Assembly (NCBI GenBank): GCA_003244255.1
Contig: QHCD01000083.1
Span: 1-40,631 of the forward strand
Direction of reading: 5' to 3'
Source of the DNA: Pseudonocardiales bacterium
GTDB taxonomy: Bacteria > Actinomycetota > Actinomycetes > Mycobacteriales > QHCD01
DNA: 40,631 bases
How positions within the stretch are numbered: the stretch's first letter is position 1; the number at the start of each line of letters is the position of its first letter. A program made the translations under genes and the position numbers. This document shows, piece by piece, positions 1-8,246 of the stretch. A model generated the notes under the pieces. That model saw only the letters and a program-made list of their open reading frames with translations, searched no databases and had not been told where the DNA came from.

Positions 1-792
1 CCCACGGTGTCTGCGGCGGCGCCGCGGCGACCGGCGGCGGCTCGGGCTCGGGCTCGGGTGGGTTGGCGTGCCGGGGCCGCTCGGCGAATGCGTCAGCTTC
101 GGACGCGTCGTCGAGCCGTTCGCGGCGAGCAGCGCTGCCCGCTCGGCTGCGGACAGCCGCGAGATGGCGGCTCGCAGCGCTACGAGCTGCCTCTTGATCG
201 AAGCCTTCTGCGTCGCGAGCTTCGCGGCGGTCTGCTGTGCCGTCGTCGCCGCGTGCTGGGCCGTGCCTCGCGCGCTCACCGCACGCGCCTTCGTCTTCAC
301 CAGCTCTGCCATCACCGCGGTGCCCTCGCCGGAGATCACGTCCAGCGTGCTCGCACGGTCGAGGAAGCTCTGCGGTGAGGTGCTGGTGAGGAAGGCGGCG
401 AGCGACGTCAGCTTGCCGCCTTCGTAAGCGGTGCGCGCGACCGACTGCGCCTGCGCCTGCTGCGCCTGCAACTCGCCGTTGACCTTGACGACGGCGGCGG
501 CAGCGGCTTTCGCGGCGGCCCGGCGTGTTCCGAGGACGATCACGGCGCCGTTGTACCGCTCGGTGATCGTCTCCAGCGCCTCGCCGAGCCTCGTGACCTG
601 CGCGCGGCCCTGCGCAGATGTCTTCGGTGCCGGCAGTTGGCCCGCCGCCGATGGAGCGCCGGAAGCCGCCGCCGCCAGGCACACCACCGCGGCGAGCGCA
701 CCAACGACGACCGAAACGGTCGCGCGGAACGGTGTGGTTCGAAGCGATGCGGTACGGCGGTGTCGACGGGCGTCGCGTTGCAGGGTCGCCAC
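1..792 (-). CDS. Secreted coiled-coil protein, probable NlpC/P60 cell-wall hydrolase (partial)
   Basis: Read leftward from GTG at 792 and open at the window edge (264 codons seen), so the C-terminus is missing. An Arg-rich n-region is followed by a hydrophobic stretch around residues 25-45 (signal peptide) and then a long Ala/Gln/Lys-rich coiled coil, the layout of actinobacterial RipA/NlpC-P60 peptidoglycan hydrolases. The catalytic domain would lie beyond the edge and is not seen, so the hydrolase call is inference. Support comes from the c-di-AMP riboswitch directly upstream and from position: the M. tuberculosis equivalent is Rv2190c. AGGAG-type bases precede the GTG by about 11 nt. In the last ~20 codons, within a CCCGAG repeat, this frame turns very Arg-rich while a neighbouring frame gives a Pro/Glu/Ala linker; a base error there is possible. 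Confidence 0.75.
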   Translation of the reverse strand, partial: MATLQRDARRHRRTASLRTTPFRATVSVVVGALAAVVCLAAAASGAPSAAGQLPAPKTSAQGRAQVTRLGEALETITERYNGAVIVLGTRRAAAKAAAAAVVKVNGELQAQQAQAQSVARTAYEGGKLTSLAAFLTSTSPQSFLDRASTLDVISGEGTAVMAELVKTKARAVSARGTAQHAATTAQQTAAKLATQKASIKRQLVALRAAISRLSAAERAALLAANGSTTRPKLTHSPSGPGTPTHPSPSPSRRRSPRRRRRHRG

Positions 793-818
793 GGAGGCGG
801 CTCTCCTCTTCCTCGGCA

Positions 819-960
819 ACCGCCTACCGGGTTAGCTGACGGGTTCGGGCAGGGAAGGTGTGCCCTACGGCGCCACCCGAAGGCGGCACCGATTCACCCC
901 ATTGGTACGGATGGGTCCTCGGTTCGAGTCCGAAACGTGATCGGATCTCAATTCGGCGGT
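819..960 (-). promoter_or_regulatory. Cyclic di-AMP riboswitch (ydaO/yuaA class)
   Basis: On the minus strand the leader of the coiled-coil gene ends with the conserved block GAACCCGTCAGCTAACCCGG followed by TAGGCGG, which I recognise as the 3' half of ydaO-type c-di-AMP riboswitches. A GGGGTGAATCGGTGCC stretch and a TAGGGCACACC stretch lie upstream in the usual order. The outer stem can close by pairing ACCGCC (minus 960-955) with GGCGGT (minus 824-819). In actinobacteria this class commonly controls cell-wall hydrolase genes, where ligand binding generally lowers expression. Boundaries are approximate. Confidence 0.9.
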
Positions 961-1110
961 GACCTTCCGGTGTCATGGAAGTCCCAGTGACAGGGGGGCC
1001 GGCAGGTCGCGGCCAACCCTAGGCGCAAGACCGGCCGCGGATCAAACTTTCCCGGCAGAATTTTGCCAACGAGCACAACCTCCGGCCGGGCATGCGCATC
1101 GGCCCCCGAT

Positions 1111-1380
1111 TCATCCGGCCAATTCGTCCGGCGAGCGTCGACGTTGCGTCCAGGTTGCCTCACGGGCAGTGATTGGCAGCAAGCGCAGCGGCGGCACCAG
1201 GCCGCCGTCGGCCAGTGCCACCAGCGCCACCTGCTCGGCGTCGTCGAAGTCCGGGGCGGCTGCCGGCACGGCGGGCGATCCATCGGCTGCCCGCACCGCG
1301 GGCGTCGCGAGCAGCACGCTCACCACGCAGTCGTCACAGGCAATGTCGCGCATTGCGCATCGATCGCACTCGATCAGCAT
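1111..1380 (-). CDS. Small conserved actinobacterial protein with two CxxC motifs
   Basis: An 89-residue protein starting MLIECDRC, with CDRC at residues 5-8 and a second CDDC at about 15-18, spaced like a small zinc knuckle or redox site. A hydrophobic/acidic middle and the block ALADGGLVPPLRLLP follow. Short proteins of this form are conserved in actinobacteria beside the NlpC/P60 gene, but I know of no assigned function. A GAGGAGAGG Shine-Dalgarno sits directly upstream of the ATG at 1380. It is divergent from the exonuclease gene at 1491. Confidence 0.75.
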   Translation of the reverse strand: MLIECDRCAMRDIACDDCVVSVLLATPAVRAADGSPAVPAAAPDFDDAEQVALVALADGGLVPPLRLLPITAREATWTQRRRSPDELAG

Positions 1381-1409
1381 GGCCTCTCCTCATCGCGGCT
1401 CGCCGGTGA

Positions 1410-1427
1410 CGGTAGGGCGACCTACCG
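1410..1427. repeat. Palindrome in divergent promoter region
   Basis: CGGTAGG-gcga-CCTACCG, perfect 7-bp arms with a 4-nt loop, between the divergent CxxC gene and the exonuclease gene. It could be an operator for either promoter; function is inferred only from position. Confidence 0.4.
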
Positions 1428-1477
1428 ACAGTTCCCGTCGCCGGGCGTGGCGTCGCCGTTTCGTCAGCACCCCGACC

Positions 1478-1483
1478 TAACGT
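1478..1483 (+). promoter_or_regulatory. -10 element, probably leaderless promoter
   Basis: TAACGT followed by 7 nt and then the ATG at 1491. This spacing puts the transcription start at or next to the start codon, so it supports 1491 over the internal ATG at 1569. Confidence 0.45.
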
Positions 1484-1490
1484 CGCGCTC

Positions 1491-3329
1491 ATGCCCGCCA
1501 TAGCCGCCGCGAGGCCGTTCCCGGGTCGCGGGTGGCGATCCGGGTCACCGGCGCGGGCATCGGCCGCCATGGCGCCGTACGTGCAGGCATCCTTTGACGA
1601 GCTCGGGCAGCCGCTGTCCGCCGTCACGTTCGTGATCGTCGACCTGGAGACCACCGGAGGCTCGCCGGCCAGCTGCGAGATCACCGAGATCGGGGCGGTG
1701 AAGGTGCGCGGCGGCGAGGTACAGGGCGAGTTCGCCACCCTGGTCGATCCCGGCTGCGGGATCCCGCCCTACATCACGGTGCTCACCGGTATCACCGAGC
1801 AGATGGTCGCAGGGGCCCCCCGCATCGAGTCGGTGCTGCCGGCGTTTCTGGAGTTCGCGGCGGACAGCGTGCTGGTCGCCCACAACGCGCCGTTCGACCT
1901 CGGTTTCCTGCGGACCGCATGCCAGCGCACCGGACGCGCCTGGCCACGGTTCCGAACTCTCGACACCGTCATCCTCGCCCGACGAGTGCTCACCCGCGAC
2001 GACGTGCCGAACTTCAAGTTGTCCACGCTCGCCACCCGGCTGGGTGCGTCGAGGGCGCCGACGCACCGTGCCCTCGACGACGCACGCGCGACCGTCGACG
2101 TGATGCATTCGCTCTTCGAACGGGTCGGCGGTCTCGGCGTCCAGTCCTTCGAGGAGCTGTCGACCTTCACGCACCTGGTCAGTCCGGCACAACGCCGCAA
2201 GCGCTACCTCGCCGAGCCGCTGCCCCACGCGCCCGGTGTCTATGTCTTCCGGGACGCCGCCGGCCAGCCGCTCTACATCGGCAAGAGCCGCGACATCCGC
2301 TCGCGCGTGCGCTCGTACTTCGTCGCGAGCGAACTGCGATCGCGGATGGCCGAGATGGTTGGGCTCGCCGAGCGGGTCGACCCGGTGGTGTGCGCCCACG
2401 ATCTGGAAGCCGACGTCCGCGAGCTGCGGCTGATCGCCGCGCACAAGCCGCGCTACAACCGGCGGTCCCGATTCCCCGAGCGCGCGGTGTGGCTGAAGCT
2501 GACGGTCGAGCCGTTCGGTCGGCTGACAATGGTGCGCCGCGTCGGCGACGACGGCGCATCGTACCTGGGCCCGTTCGGGTCCCGCCGCGGGGCGGAGCAG
2601 GCGATGACGGCCGTGCTCGATGCCCTGCCGCTGCGGCAGTGCAGCGGCCGGCTACCCCAACGCCCGCACCGGACCGCATGTGCACTGGCGGAGATCGGGC
2701 GTTGCGGGGCACCGTGCGACGGCTCGGAGACGATCGACGCGTACGCCGCGCACACGGCCGCCTACCGCACCGCCGTCGAGGGCGACGTCCGGCCGCTGGT
2801 GCGTCCGCTACTCGCCCGGGTCGAGGCCCTCGCCGCTGCGCAGCGCTACGAAGAGGCAGCCCGCGCCCGCGACCGGCTGGCGACGTTCGTGCGTGCCTGC
2901 GCGCGGCTCCAGCGGCTCGCGACGCTCGCGGCGCTGCCCCGGCTGATCGCGGCGCACCCCGCAGCGCGGGGCGGCTGGGAGATCGCCGTCGTCGCGCGCG
3001 GGCGGTTAGTCGCGGCCGGCGTTTCGGCGCCGGCAGCGTCACCGTGGCCGACCATCGAGGCGCTGCGCGCCACGGCCGAGACGGTGTCGCTCGGCACCGG
3101 GCCGTTGCCCGCGGCCAGTGCCGAGGAGACCGAATGCATCCTGCGGTGGCTGGAACGACCCGGCACCAGGCTGGTGGAGTCGGAGCATGCGTGGAGCTGT
3201 CCCGCCCACGGCGCGGGCGGATTCCGTGACTGGCTCGCCCAGGTCGACGCCGGTCGGGACGCGGGCCAGCCGTTCACCGACCGCCGTGCGCTTCGCCCGA
3301 TGACCCGCCCCGCTCGCGCCACCGCCTGA
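1491..3329 (+). CDS. DEDDh exonuclease fused to GIY-YIG (UvrC-type) nuclease
   Basis: A 612-residue two-nuclease protein, equivalent by position and layout to M. tuberculosis Rv2191. Residues ~45-215 are a DnaQ-like 3'-5' exonuclease: D51 and E53 in VDLETTGG, D136 in HNAPFDLGFL, and H192/D197 in THRALDDA, so all DEDDh residues are present. Residues ~245-330 are a GIY-YIG domain with GVYVF (249-253) and LYIGKS (261-266), as in UvrC and Cho. A UVR-like stretch EEAARARDRL lies further on. A role in DNA repair is expected from the families; substrates are not known from sequence. Start 1491 is chosen because a TAACGT -10 lies 7 nt upstream; ATG 1569 is an in-frame alternative that would remove 26 poorly conserved residues. 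Confidence 0.9.
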   Translation: MPAIAAARPFPGRGWRSGSPARASAAMAPYVQASFDELGQPLSAVTFVIVDLETTGGSPASCEITEIGAVKVRGGEVQGEFATLVDPGCGIPPYITVLTGITEQMVAGAPRIESVLPAFLEFAADSVLVAHNAPFDLGFLRTACQRTGRAWPRFRTLDTVILARRVLTRDDVPNFKLSTLATRLGASRAPTHRALDDARATVDVMHSLFERVGGLGVQSFEELSTFTHLVSPAQRRKRYLAEPLPHAPGVYVFRDAAGQPLYIGKSRDIRSRVRSYFVASELRSRMAEMVGLAERVDPVVCAHDLEADVRELRLIAAHKPRYNRRSRFPERAVWLKLTVEPFGRLTMVRRVGDDGASYLGPFGSRRGAEQAMTAVLDALPLRQCSGRLPQRPHRTACALAEIGRCGAPCDGSETIDAYAAHTAAYRTAVEGDVRPLVRPLLARVEALAAAQRYEEAARARDRLATFVRACARLQRLATLAALPRLIAAHPAARGGWEIAVVARGRLVAAGVSAPAASPWPTIEALRATAETVSLGTGPLPAASAEETECILRWLERPGTRLVESEHAWSCPAHGAGGFRDWLAQVDAGRDAGQPFTDRRALRPMTRPARATA

Positions 3330-3383
3330 CGCGCGCCGGCTGGCCCCGCACTGGCGCATCGACGTCGGCCCGCCGGTCCCGAC

Positions 3384-3389
3384 TAGCAT
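3384..3389 (+). promoter_or_regulatory. -10 element for the AsnC-type gene
   Basis: TAGCAT about 37 nt before the GTG at 3426, giving a short leader that contains a GGAGGAG Shine-Dalgarno (3414-3420). No clear -35 is visible. Confidence 0.35.
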
Positions 3390-3425
3390 CGCGTCGTAGC
3401 CAGGAATGCTCTCGGAGGAGGCACC

Positions 3426-3713
3426 GTGATCACCGCGATCGTGATGGTGAGCGCCGCCACCGACGCGATACCCGAGGTCGCGGCATCGATCGCCGCGATC
3501 CGCGGCGTCAGCGAGGTCTATTCGGTTGCCGGCAACGTCGATCTGATCGCGATCGTCCGAGTCCGCGAATTCGACGACGTCGCCGACGTCATCGCCGGGA
3601 AGATCAACAAGGTCGACGGCGTACGCGACACCGAGACACACATCGCCTTCCGCGCCTACAGCCGGCACGATCTCGAGCAGGCGTTCGCCATCGGCTTCGA
3701 CGACACGGACTGA
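3426..3713 (+). CDS. Lrp/AsnC-type ligand-binding (RAM) domain protein
   Basis: A 95-residue protein made only of the effector-binding beta-alpha-beta-beta-alpha-beta domain of the Lrp/AsnC family, with no DNA-binding helix-turn-helix. Recognisable stretches are ITAIVMVSA, GVSEVYSVAGNVDLIAIVRV and GVRDTETHIAF. Stand-alone RAM proteins form dimers or octamers that bind amino acids or similar small ligands; here the ligand is unknown. The GTG start at 3426 follows GGAGGAG by 5 nt. It converges with the small gene ending at 3739. Closeness to trpD might suggest a link to amino-acid sensing, but this is only context. Confidence 0.85.
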   Translation: MITAIVMVSAATDAIPEVAASIAAIRGVSEVYSVAGNVDLIAIVRVREFDDVADVIAGKINKVDGVRDTETHIAFRAYSRHDLEQAFAIGFDDTD

Positions 3714-3738
3714 CGCCGAGCGGGCCGGTCCCGACGGG

Positions 3739-4014
3739 CTACCGACGCTCGTTGCCGCGCTTGTAGCTTCCGGTCGCTCGGGCCAGCAGCAGCTGCCGGC
3801 TTCGCTCGTCGGCCGCGGCAGCCAGCGACCTCACCAGCCGGTCGGCAGCGGGCGGCGCGATCACGCCCACCTGCCGGCCACCACGTGAGACCAATACCCT
3901 GCCGTCCTTGGTGATGCGGCAGTCGAACGGGTCATCGACGAGCCGTCCGCGGGCATCGACCGGGCGGCGACCTCTCGCCGCCATCACCGCACCCCGCCGA
4001 CCCGCCCGACCCAT
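3739..4014 (-). CDS. Small conserved actinobacterial protein of unknown function
   Basis: 91 residues, basic at both ends. The core [26 protein letters not shown] and a C-terminal [15 protein letters not shown] match a short family seen beside trpD in many actinobacteria; I know of no function. The annotated start is at 4014, but an internal ATG at 3984 (MAARGRR) is also plausible because the first ten residues are low-complexity. It lies downstream of trpD on the same strand with a 22-nt gap, so it may be the last gene of that operon. Confidence 0.7.
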   Translation of the reverse strand: MGRAGRRGAVMAARGRRPVDARGRLVDDPFDCRITKDGRVLVSRGGRQVGVIAPPAADRLVRSLAAAADERSRQLLLARATGSYKRGNERR

Positions 4015-4036
4015 GCCGCCCGAACGACGGACACGG

Positions 4037-5110
4037 TTACGCCGCTCTCGATGCCGCGACCCACCGGTCTAGCAGCCGGGTCACCGCCCCGTCGTCGATC
4101 GCCGTCGTGGCCCGCGACATCCCGGCGCGCAACGCGTCCTCCAGTGAACCGACAGCACCCAGGCCGTCAAAGACAGCGAGCGCGGCGGCGGCGTTCAGGA
4201 TCACGGCGTCACGCACCGGCCCGGTCTGGCCGCCGAGCACCGCGCGAGCAACCTTGGCGTTCTGTGTCGCGGTCCCGCCACGCAGATCGTCCACAGTGGA
4301 CGGAGGCAGGCCCAACGCGGATGCGTCCACAGTAGACACGGTGACGGCGCCCTTGGTGACGGCCCAGGCGCGGGTGGTCGTCGTCGTGGTGAGCTCGTCC
4401 AGGCCGTCGTCACCGCGGAACACCAGAGCGTCGCCACCGCGGGCGGCCAGCACGTTAGCCATCAACGGCGCCATTCTGGCGTCCGCGCAACCGACCGCGG
4501 CAGCGGCAGGACGCGCCGGGTTGGTCAACGGGCCGAGGAAGTTGAACACGGTCGGCACGCCGAGCTCGCGGCGTGCGGCCGCGGTGTGCCGCAGCGCAGG
4601 ATGGAAGACCGGGGCGAAGCAGAACCCGATGCCGGTCGTGTCGACGCACCGGGTAACGCCTTCGCCGTCGAGCTCGATGACGACGCCGAGCGCCTCCAGC
4701 AGGTCGGCTGCGCCGCAGGAGGACGACGCCGCCCGGTTGCCGTGCTTCACCACCCGCGCGCCGGCTGCGGCGGCCACCATGGCCGCCATCGTCGAGATGT
4801 TCACCGTGTGCGCCCGATCGCCTCCGGTCCCGACGACGTCGACGGCGCGGCCGAACACCGCGACCGGCGTCGCGCGGTCGAGCATCGTGCGCACCAGACC
4901 GGCGATCTCCTCTGCAGTCTCGCCCTTCGCGCGCAGCGCCACCGCAAAGCCCGCGACCTGCGCCGGCGTGGCCTCGCCGGACATGATCTCGCCCATCGCC
5001 CAGGCGGTGTCGTCGGCCGAGAGTGCCGATCCGGTCAGCAGAGTGGTGAGCAGCGTCGGCCAGGAGCGGGCGTGCTCGCGGCCCGCCGGCTCAACCGGCG
5101 ACGACGGCAC
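4037..5110 (-). CDS. trpD: Anthranilate phosphoribosyltransferase
   Basis: A 357-residue TrpD, which transfers phosphoribose from PRPP to anthranilate in tryptophan synthesis. The PRPP/Mg site GTGGD is at residues 94-98, followed by NISTMAA, KHGNRA and a [12 protein letters not shown] block typical of the family. Length is normal. The GTG start at 5110 lies inside the upstream receiver-like gene (20-bp overlap), which implies translational coupling. No other trp genes are in the window; an isolated trpD next to the cytochrome cluster is also the M. tuberculosis arrangement (Rv2192c). Confidence 0.95.
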   Translation of the reverse strand: MPSSPVEPAGREHARSWPTLLTTLLTGSALSADDTAWAMGEIMSGEATPAQVAGFAVALRAKGETAEEIAGLVRTMLDRATPVAVFGRAVDVVGTGGDRAHTVNISTMAAMVAAAAGARVVKHGNRAASSSCGAADLLEALGVVIELDGEGVTRCVDTTGIGFCFAPVFHPALRHTAAARRELGVPTVFNFLGPLTNPARPAAAAVGCADARMAPLMANVLAARGGDALVFRGDDGLDELTTTTTTRAWAVTKGAVTVSTVDASALGLPPSTVDDLRGGTATQNAKVARAVLGGQTGPVRDAVILNAAAALAVFDGLGAVGSLEDALRAGMSRATTAIDDGAVTRLLDRWVAASRAA

Positions 5111-5507
5111 CGGCGCGCAGCAGGCCAGCCACCGCGGCAGCCGCTTCCACGGGGTCGATCGGGTGCGTCACCGTCGCGTCGGCGAGCGACCACTTCGCCA
5201 GCCAGCGATCATCTCGTCGGCCGAGGACGACCAACACCGGTGGGCACGCGGTGACCTCGAACTTCAGCTGCCGGCAGATTCCCATGCCGCCGGTCGGCCT
5301 CGCCTCGCCGTCGAGGATGGCGAGATCGATCCCACCGGCGTCGATCTCGCCGATCACCTCTGCCGATGTCGCGCACTCGACGTACTCGATCCGGCCGACG
5401 TCGGCGGCCGGTCGCCGCCCCACCGCGAACCGGATCCGCTCGCGAATCGCGGCGTCGTGGCTGAACACCACCACCGTGTGGCTGGCGTGATCGGCCGGCT
5501 GCCTCAT
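5091..5507 (-). CDS. Atypical response-regulator receiver-domain protein
   Basis: A stand-alone receiver-like fold with no output domain. [14 protein letters not shown] forms the first strand and helix, and [23 protein letters not shown] contains the candidate phospho-accepting Asp (ILDGE). The usual pair of acidic residues at the first strand is reduced to one (SHD), and the conserved Lys before Pro near the end is replaced by His (VTHPIDP), so normal phosphorylation chemistry is doubtful. The ATG at 5507 follows GAGGAGGAGC and gives 138 residues; a longer frame back to 5564 lacks a site. Its 3' end overlaps trpD by 20 bp. It could be a phospho-independent regulator; the partner is unknown. 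Confidence 0.75.
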   Translation of the reverse strand: MRQPADHASHTVVVFSHDAAIRERIRFAVGRRPAADVGRIEYVECATSAEVIGEIDAGGIDLAILDGEARPTGGMGICRQLKFEVTACPPVLVVLGRRDDRWLAKWSLADATVTHPIDPVEAAAAVAGLLRAGAVVAG

Positions 5508-5647
5508 GACGTGGAGCTCCTCCTCGGGCGCACTTTCGGGCGCGTTCAACGCGGACGGGCACAACCTACCGCGAGCGCTCGCGGGCAGGTCGCGGCAGCC
5601 GACCCGCCGGCCCCACCCCGCCGCGCAGGGCCGACGCCGCCGGGGTT

Positions 5648-5653
5648 CATAAT
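5648..5653 (+). promoter_or_regulatory. -10 element for ctaE (leaderless)
   Basis: CATAAT, one mismatch from TATAAT, followed by 7 nt and the GTG at 5661. The position argues against using the ATG at 5652, which overlaps the hexamer. Confidence 0.55.
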
Positions 5654-5660
5654 GGCGCGC

Positions 5661-6302
5661 GTGACGACGGCGACCCCGACCCAGCCCGGCGGCCCCGGTA
5701 GCTCCGCCGCGGCCGCCGGATTCGACGCCTCACGGGTGCATTCGCTCTCGCGGCCCAACATGATCAGTGTCGGCACCATCGTGTGGTTGTCGTCGGAGCT
5801 GATGTTCTTCGCGGGCCTGTTCGCCATGTACTTCACGGTGCGGGCCGCGCACTCGGACAACTGGCCGCAGCCGCCCACCCACCTCGACATCCGGTACGCC
5901 CTGGTCTTCACCACGATCCTGGTGCTCTCCTCGGTCACCTGCCAGTTCGGCGTGTTCGCTGCGGAGAAGGGCGACGTCTACGGCCTGCGCAAGTGGTTCT
6001 CGATCACGTTCGTGATGGGCCTGGCCTTCGTGCTCGGTCAGGCCAACGAGTTCCGCATGCTGATCGCCGAAGGCACCACGATGTCGGCGTCCGGCTTCGG
6101 GTCGGTCTTCTACATCACGACCGGGTTCCACGGCATGCACGTGCTGGCGGGGCTGCTCGCCTTCGTGTTCCTGCTGATCCGCTCGACGCTGTCCCGCTTC
6201 ACCCCGGCGCAGGCGACCAGTGCGATCGTGGTGTCCTACTACTGGCACTTCGTCGACGTCGTCTGGATCGGCCTGTTCGTGACGATCTACCTTGTGCAAT
6301 GA
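5661..6302 (+). CDS. ctaE: Cytochrome c oxidase subunit III
   Basis: About 213 residues with five hydrophobic helices, the short actinobacterial form of subunit III of the aa3 oxidase in the plasma membrane. Diagnostic stretches are [20 protein letters not shown] near the N-terminus, a [14 protein letters not shown] helix and the terminal [15 protein letters not shown]. The frame is open far upstream across trpD, but that part is antisense shadow. Start GTG 5661 fits a leaderless promoter and the form of mycobacterial CtaE; ATG 5652 adds three residues. It heads the ctaE-qcrC-qcrA-qcrB operon. Confidence 0.95.
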   Translation: MTTATPTQPGGPGSSAAAAGFDASRVHSLSRPNMISVGTIVWLSSELMFFAGLFAMYFTVRAAHSDNWPQPPTHLDIRYALVFTTILVLSSVTCQFGVFAAEKGDVYGLRKWFSITFVMGLAFVLGQANEFRMLIAEGTTMSASGFGSVFYITTGFHGMHVLAGLLAFVFLLIRSTLSRFTPAQATSAIVVSYYWHFVDVVWIGLFVTIYLVQ

Positions 6303-6384
6303 CCGCCTCAATGACCGGTGCAACGAGCGTGACCCGCAGCCGAGCGACGAGCACAGCCCGTCCCCGATTCCCCGAGGCGGACCG

Positions 6385-7203
6385 ATGACCGAGCCGACAC
6401 GGACGAGGCGCGGGGTGCTGCCGCGCCTGCGCCAGCCGGGCAGCCGATTCGGCCGCCGGCTGCGGGGCGGGGTTTCGCTGCTCATCGCGCTCGGCATCGT
6501 GGGCTCGATCTACGCGGCCTTCGCGCCCAGCGGCAGCGCGGCGCCGGCCAAGGGCGAGGCGCTCGACGTGCAGATCGGCCAGGGGATCTTCGACCAGACC
6601 TGCATCAGCTGTCACGGCGCGAACCTGCAGGGGGTGCCCGGCCGCGGCCCCAGCCTGATCGGCGTCGGTCAGGCGGCCGCCTACTTCCAGCTGCGCACTG
6701 GCCGGATGCCGCTGACCCAGCAGGGCGCCCAGGCCGACCGCAAGCCAACGCTGTTCACCGAGACGCAGATCGAGCAGATTGCCGCGTACGTCCAGGCCCA
6801 TGGCCACGGACCGCAGGTGCCGAACGGCAGCCTCTCCGGCGGCAGCGTGTCCGACGGCGGTGAGCTGTTCCGGCTGAACTGCGCGTCGTGTCACAACCTC
6901 GTCGGCAAGGGCGGTGCGCTCTCGGGCGGCAAGTATGCACCCGCGCTGGACCGGGCCTCGGACAGGGAGATCTACGCAGCCATGCTCTCCGGTCCAGAGA
7001 ACATGCCGGTCTTCGGCGACAACCAGATCACGCCGCAGGAGAAGAAGGCGATCATCGCCTACATCCAGGGCATCAGGGCCGAGGCGGACCCGGGCGGGTC
7101 GGGGCTGGGCCGGCTCGGCCCGGTGCCCGAGACCCTGGTGGTCTGGCTGGTCGGCATCGGCGCGTTGCTGCTCATCATCTTCTGGATCGGCGCCAAGACA
7201 TGA
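6385..7203 (+). CDS. qcrC: Diheme cytochrome c subunit of the bcc complex
   Basis: A 272-residue membrane-anchored cytochrome cc. An Arg-rich N-terminus and one helix (~residues 27-48) precede two cytochrome c domains with heme sites CISCH (C73-H77) and CASCH (C166-H170), then a C-terminal anchor helix. In actinobacteria QcrC replaces a soluble cytochrome c by passing electrons straight to the aa3 oxidase in a supercomplex. The frame is open from 6292, but ATG 6385 (MTEPTRTRRG) gives a sensible n-region. Its stop overlaps the qcrA start (ATGA, 7200-7203). Confidence 0.95.
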   Translation: MTEPTRTRRGVLPRLRQPGSRFGRRLRGGVSLLIALGIVGSIYAAFAPSGSAAPAKGEALDVQIGQGIFDQTCISCHGANLQGVPGRGPSLIGVGQAAAYFQLRTGRMPLTQQGAQADRKPTLFTETQIEQIAAYVQAHGHGPQVPNGSLSGGSVSDGGELFRLNCASCHNLVGKGGALSGGKYAPALDRASDREIYAAMLSGPENMPVFGDNQITPQEKKAIIAYIQGIRAEADPGGSGLGRLGPVPETLVVWLVGIGALLLIIFWIGAKT

Positions 7204-8246
7204 CGTCGTCTGACGGGCACCACGACGAGCCGGTCCAGCCCACCGACGAGCAGCTCGCCGCGATGTCCCAGGAGCAGAAGATGCTCGCTGGCGCAGCGGC
7301 CGGCGGCGTGCATGTCATCCGCCGCGAGGAGCGGTTCCCGACGCCGGGCACGAAGGCTGAGAAACGCGCGGAACGCCTGGTCAGCTCCATGTTCCTGCTC
7401 GGCGCCCTGGGCGCACTTGGCTTCATGGTCGTGTACGTCGCGGTGCCGTGGAGGTTCCACCTGGGCAACAACAGCTACCGGTTCTTCACGCCGTTACTCG
7501 GCGCCTGTATGGGCATCGCGCTGTTCGGCATCGGTGCCGGCGCCGTGTTGTGGGCCAAGAAACTGATGCCCGAGGAGATCGTCGTCCAGGAGCGGCACGA
7601 CCCGGCGTCGGACGCGTTCGACTTCCAGACGACCGGTGCGACGATCGTGCAGGGGGTCGAGGACACCGGCATCGCTCGGCGTTCGATGTTGCGACGCAGC
7701 ATCGGCGTCGGAGCCGGCGCGGTCGGACTGATGGCACTGTTCCCGCTCGGTGGACTTCTGCGCAAGCCGCGAGGCGAGCTGTTCCGCACACCGTGGACGG
7801 CCGGCGTGCGGCTCATCCAGTACGACGGCCGGCCGGTGCGGCCGGAGGACATGCAGCCCGGCTCGCTCGCGACCGTCTTCCCCGACGTGCCCGGCGGGCT
7901 GGAAGATGCCAACGCCCCGACGATGTTGATCCGGCTGCGCGCCGGTGAGAAGGTGACGGCACGCAACGGCCAGGGCGACTTCATGTGGGGCACCTACATC
8001 GCCTTCTCCAAGATCTGCACCCACGCCGGGTGCCCGGTCTCGCTCTACGAGCAGCAGTCCAACCGGCTGCTCTGCCCGTGCCACCAGTCGCAGTTCGACG
8101 TGTTGCTCGACGGCACCCCGGTCTTCGGCCCCGCGGCCCGGCCGCTACCCCAGCTGCCCATCGACGTCGATAACGAGGGATACTTCGTCGCGAGGAGCGG
8201 ATACCACGAGGCAGTCGGTCCGGCATTCTGGGAGCGTCCGAATTGA
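7200..8246 (+). CDS. qcrA: Rieske iron-sulfur subunit of the bcc complex
   Basis: 348 residues. An N-terminal cytoplasmic extension and three hydrophobic helices, as in the actinobacterial QcrA form, precede a C-terminal Rieske domain. The 2Fe-2S ligands are C273 and H275 (CTHAGC) and C292 and H295 (CPCH), with C278 and C294 positioned for the disulfide. An RRSMLRRS stretch precedes the third helix, consistent with Tat-dependent placement of the folded domain. The start overlaps qcrC by 4 bp and the stop overlaps qcrB (TTGA), so the three are translationally coupled. Confidence 0.95.
   Translation: MTSSDGHHDEPVQPTDEQLAAMSQEQKMLAGAAAGGVHVIRREERFPTPGTKAEKRAERLVSSMFLLGALGALGFMVVYVAVPWRFHLGNNSYRFFTPLLGACMGIALFGIGAGAVLWAKKLMPEEIVVQERHDPASDAFDFQTTGATIVQGVEDTGIARRSMLRRSIGVGAGAVGLMALFPLGGLLRKPRGELFRTPWTAGVRLIQYDGRPVRPEDMQPGSLATVFPDVPGGLEDANAPTMLIRLRAGEKVTARNGQGDFMWGTYIAFSKICTHAGCPVSLYEQQSNRLLCPCHQSQFDVLLDGTPVFGPAARPLPQLPIDVDNEGYFVARSGYHEAVGPAFWERPN

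Noticed and set aside
1..60. Possible third frameshift in the coiled-coil gene
   Set aside because: The frame turns Arg-rich and a neighbouring frame looks like a Pro/Ala linker, but codon third-position GC does not separate them and the window ends, so I cannot decide.
915..935. tRNA-like T-loop motif GGTTCGAGTCC
   Set aside because: No acceptor or anticodon arms fit around it; it lies inside the c-di-AMP riboswitch on the other strand.
4107..5651. Long plus-strand frame running into ctaE
   Set aside because: It is antisense to trpD and the receiver gene, shows low-complexity composition, and ctaE has its own well-placed promoter and start.
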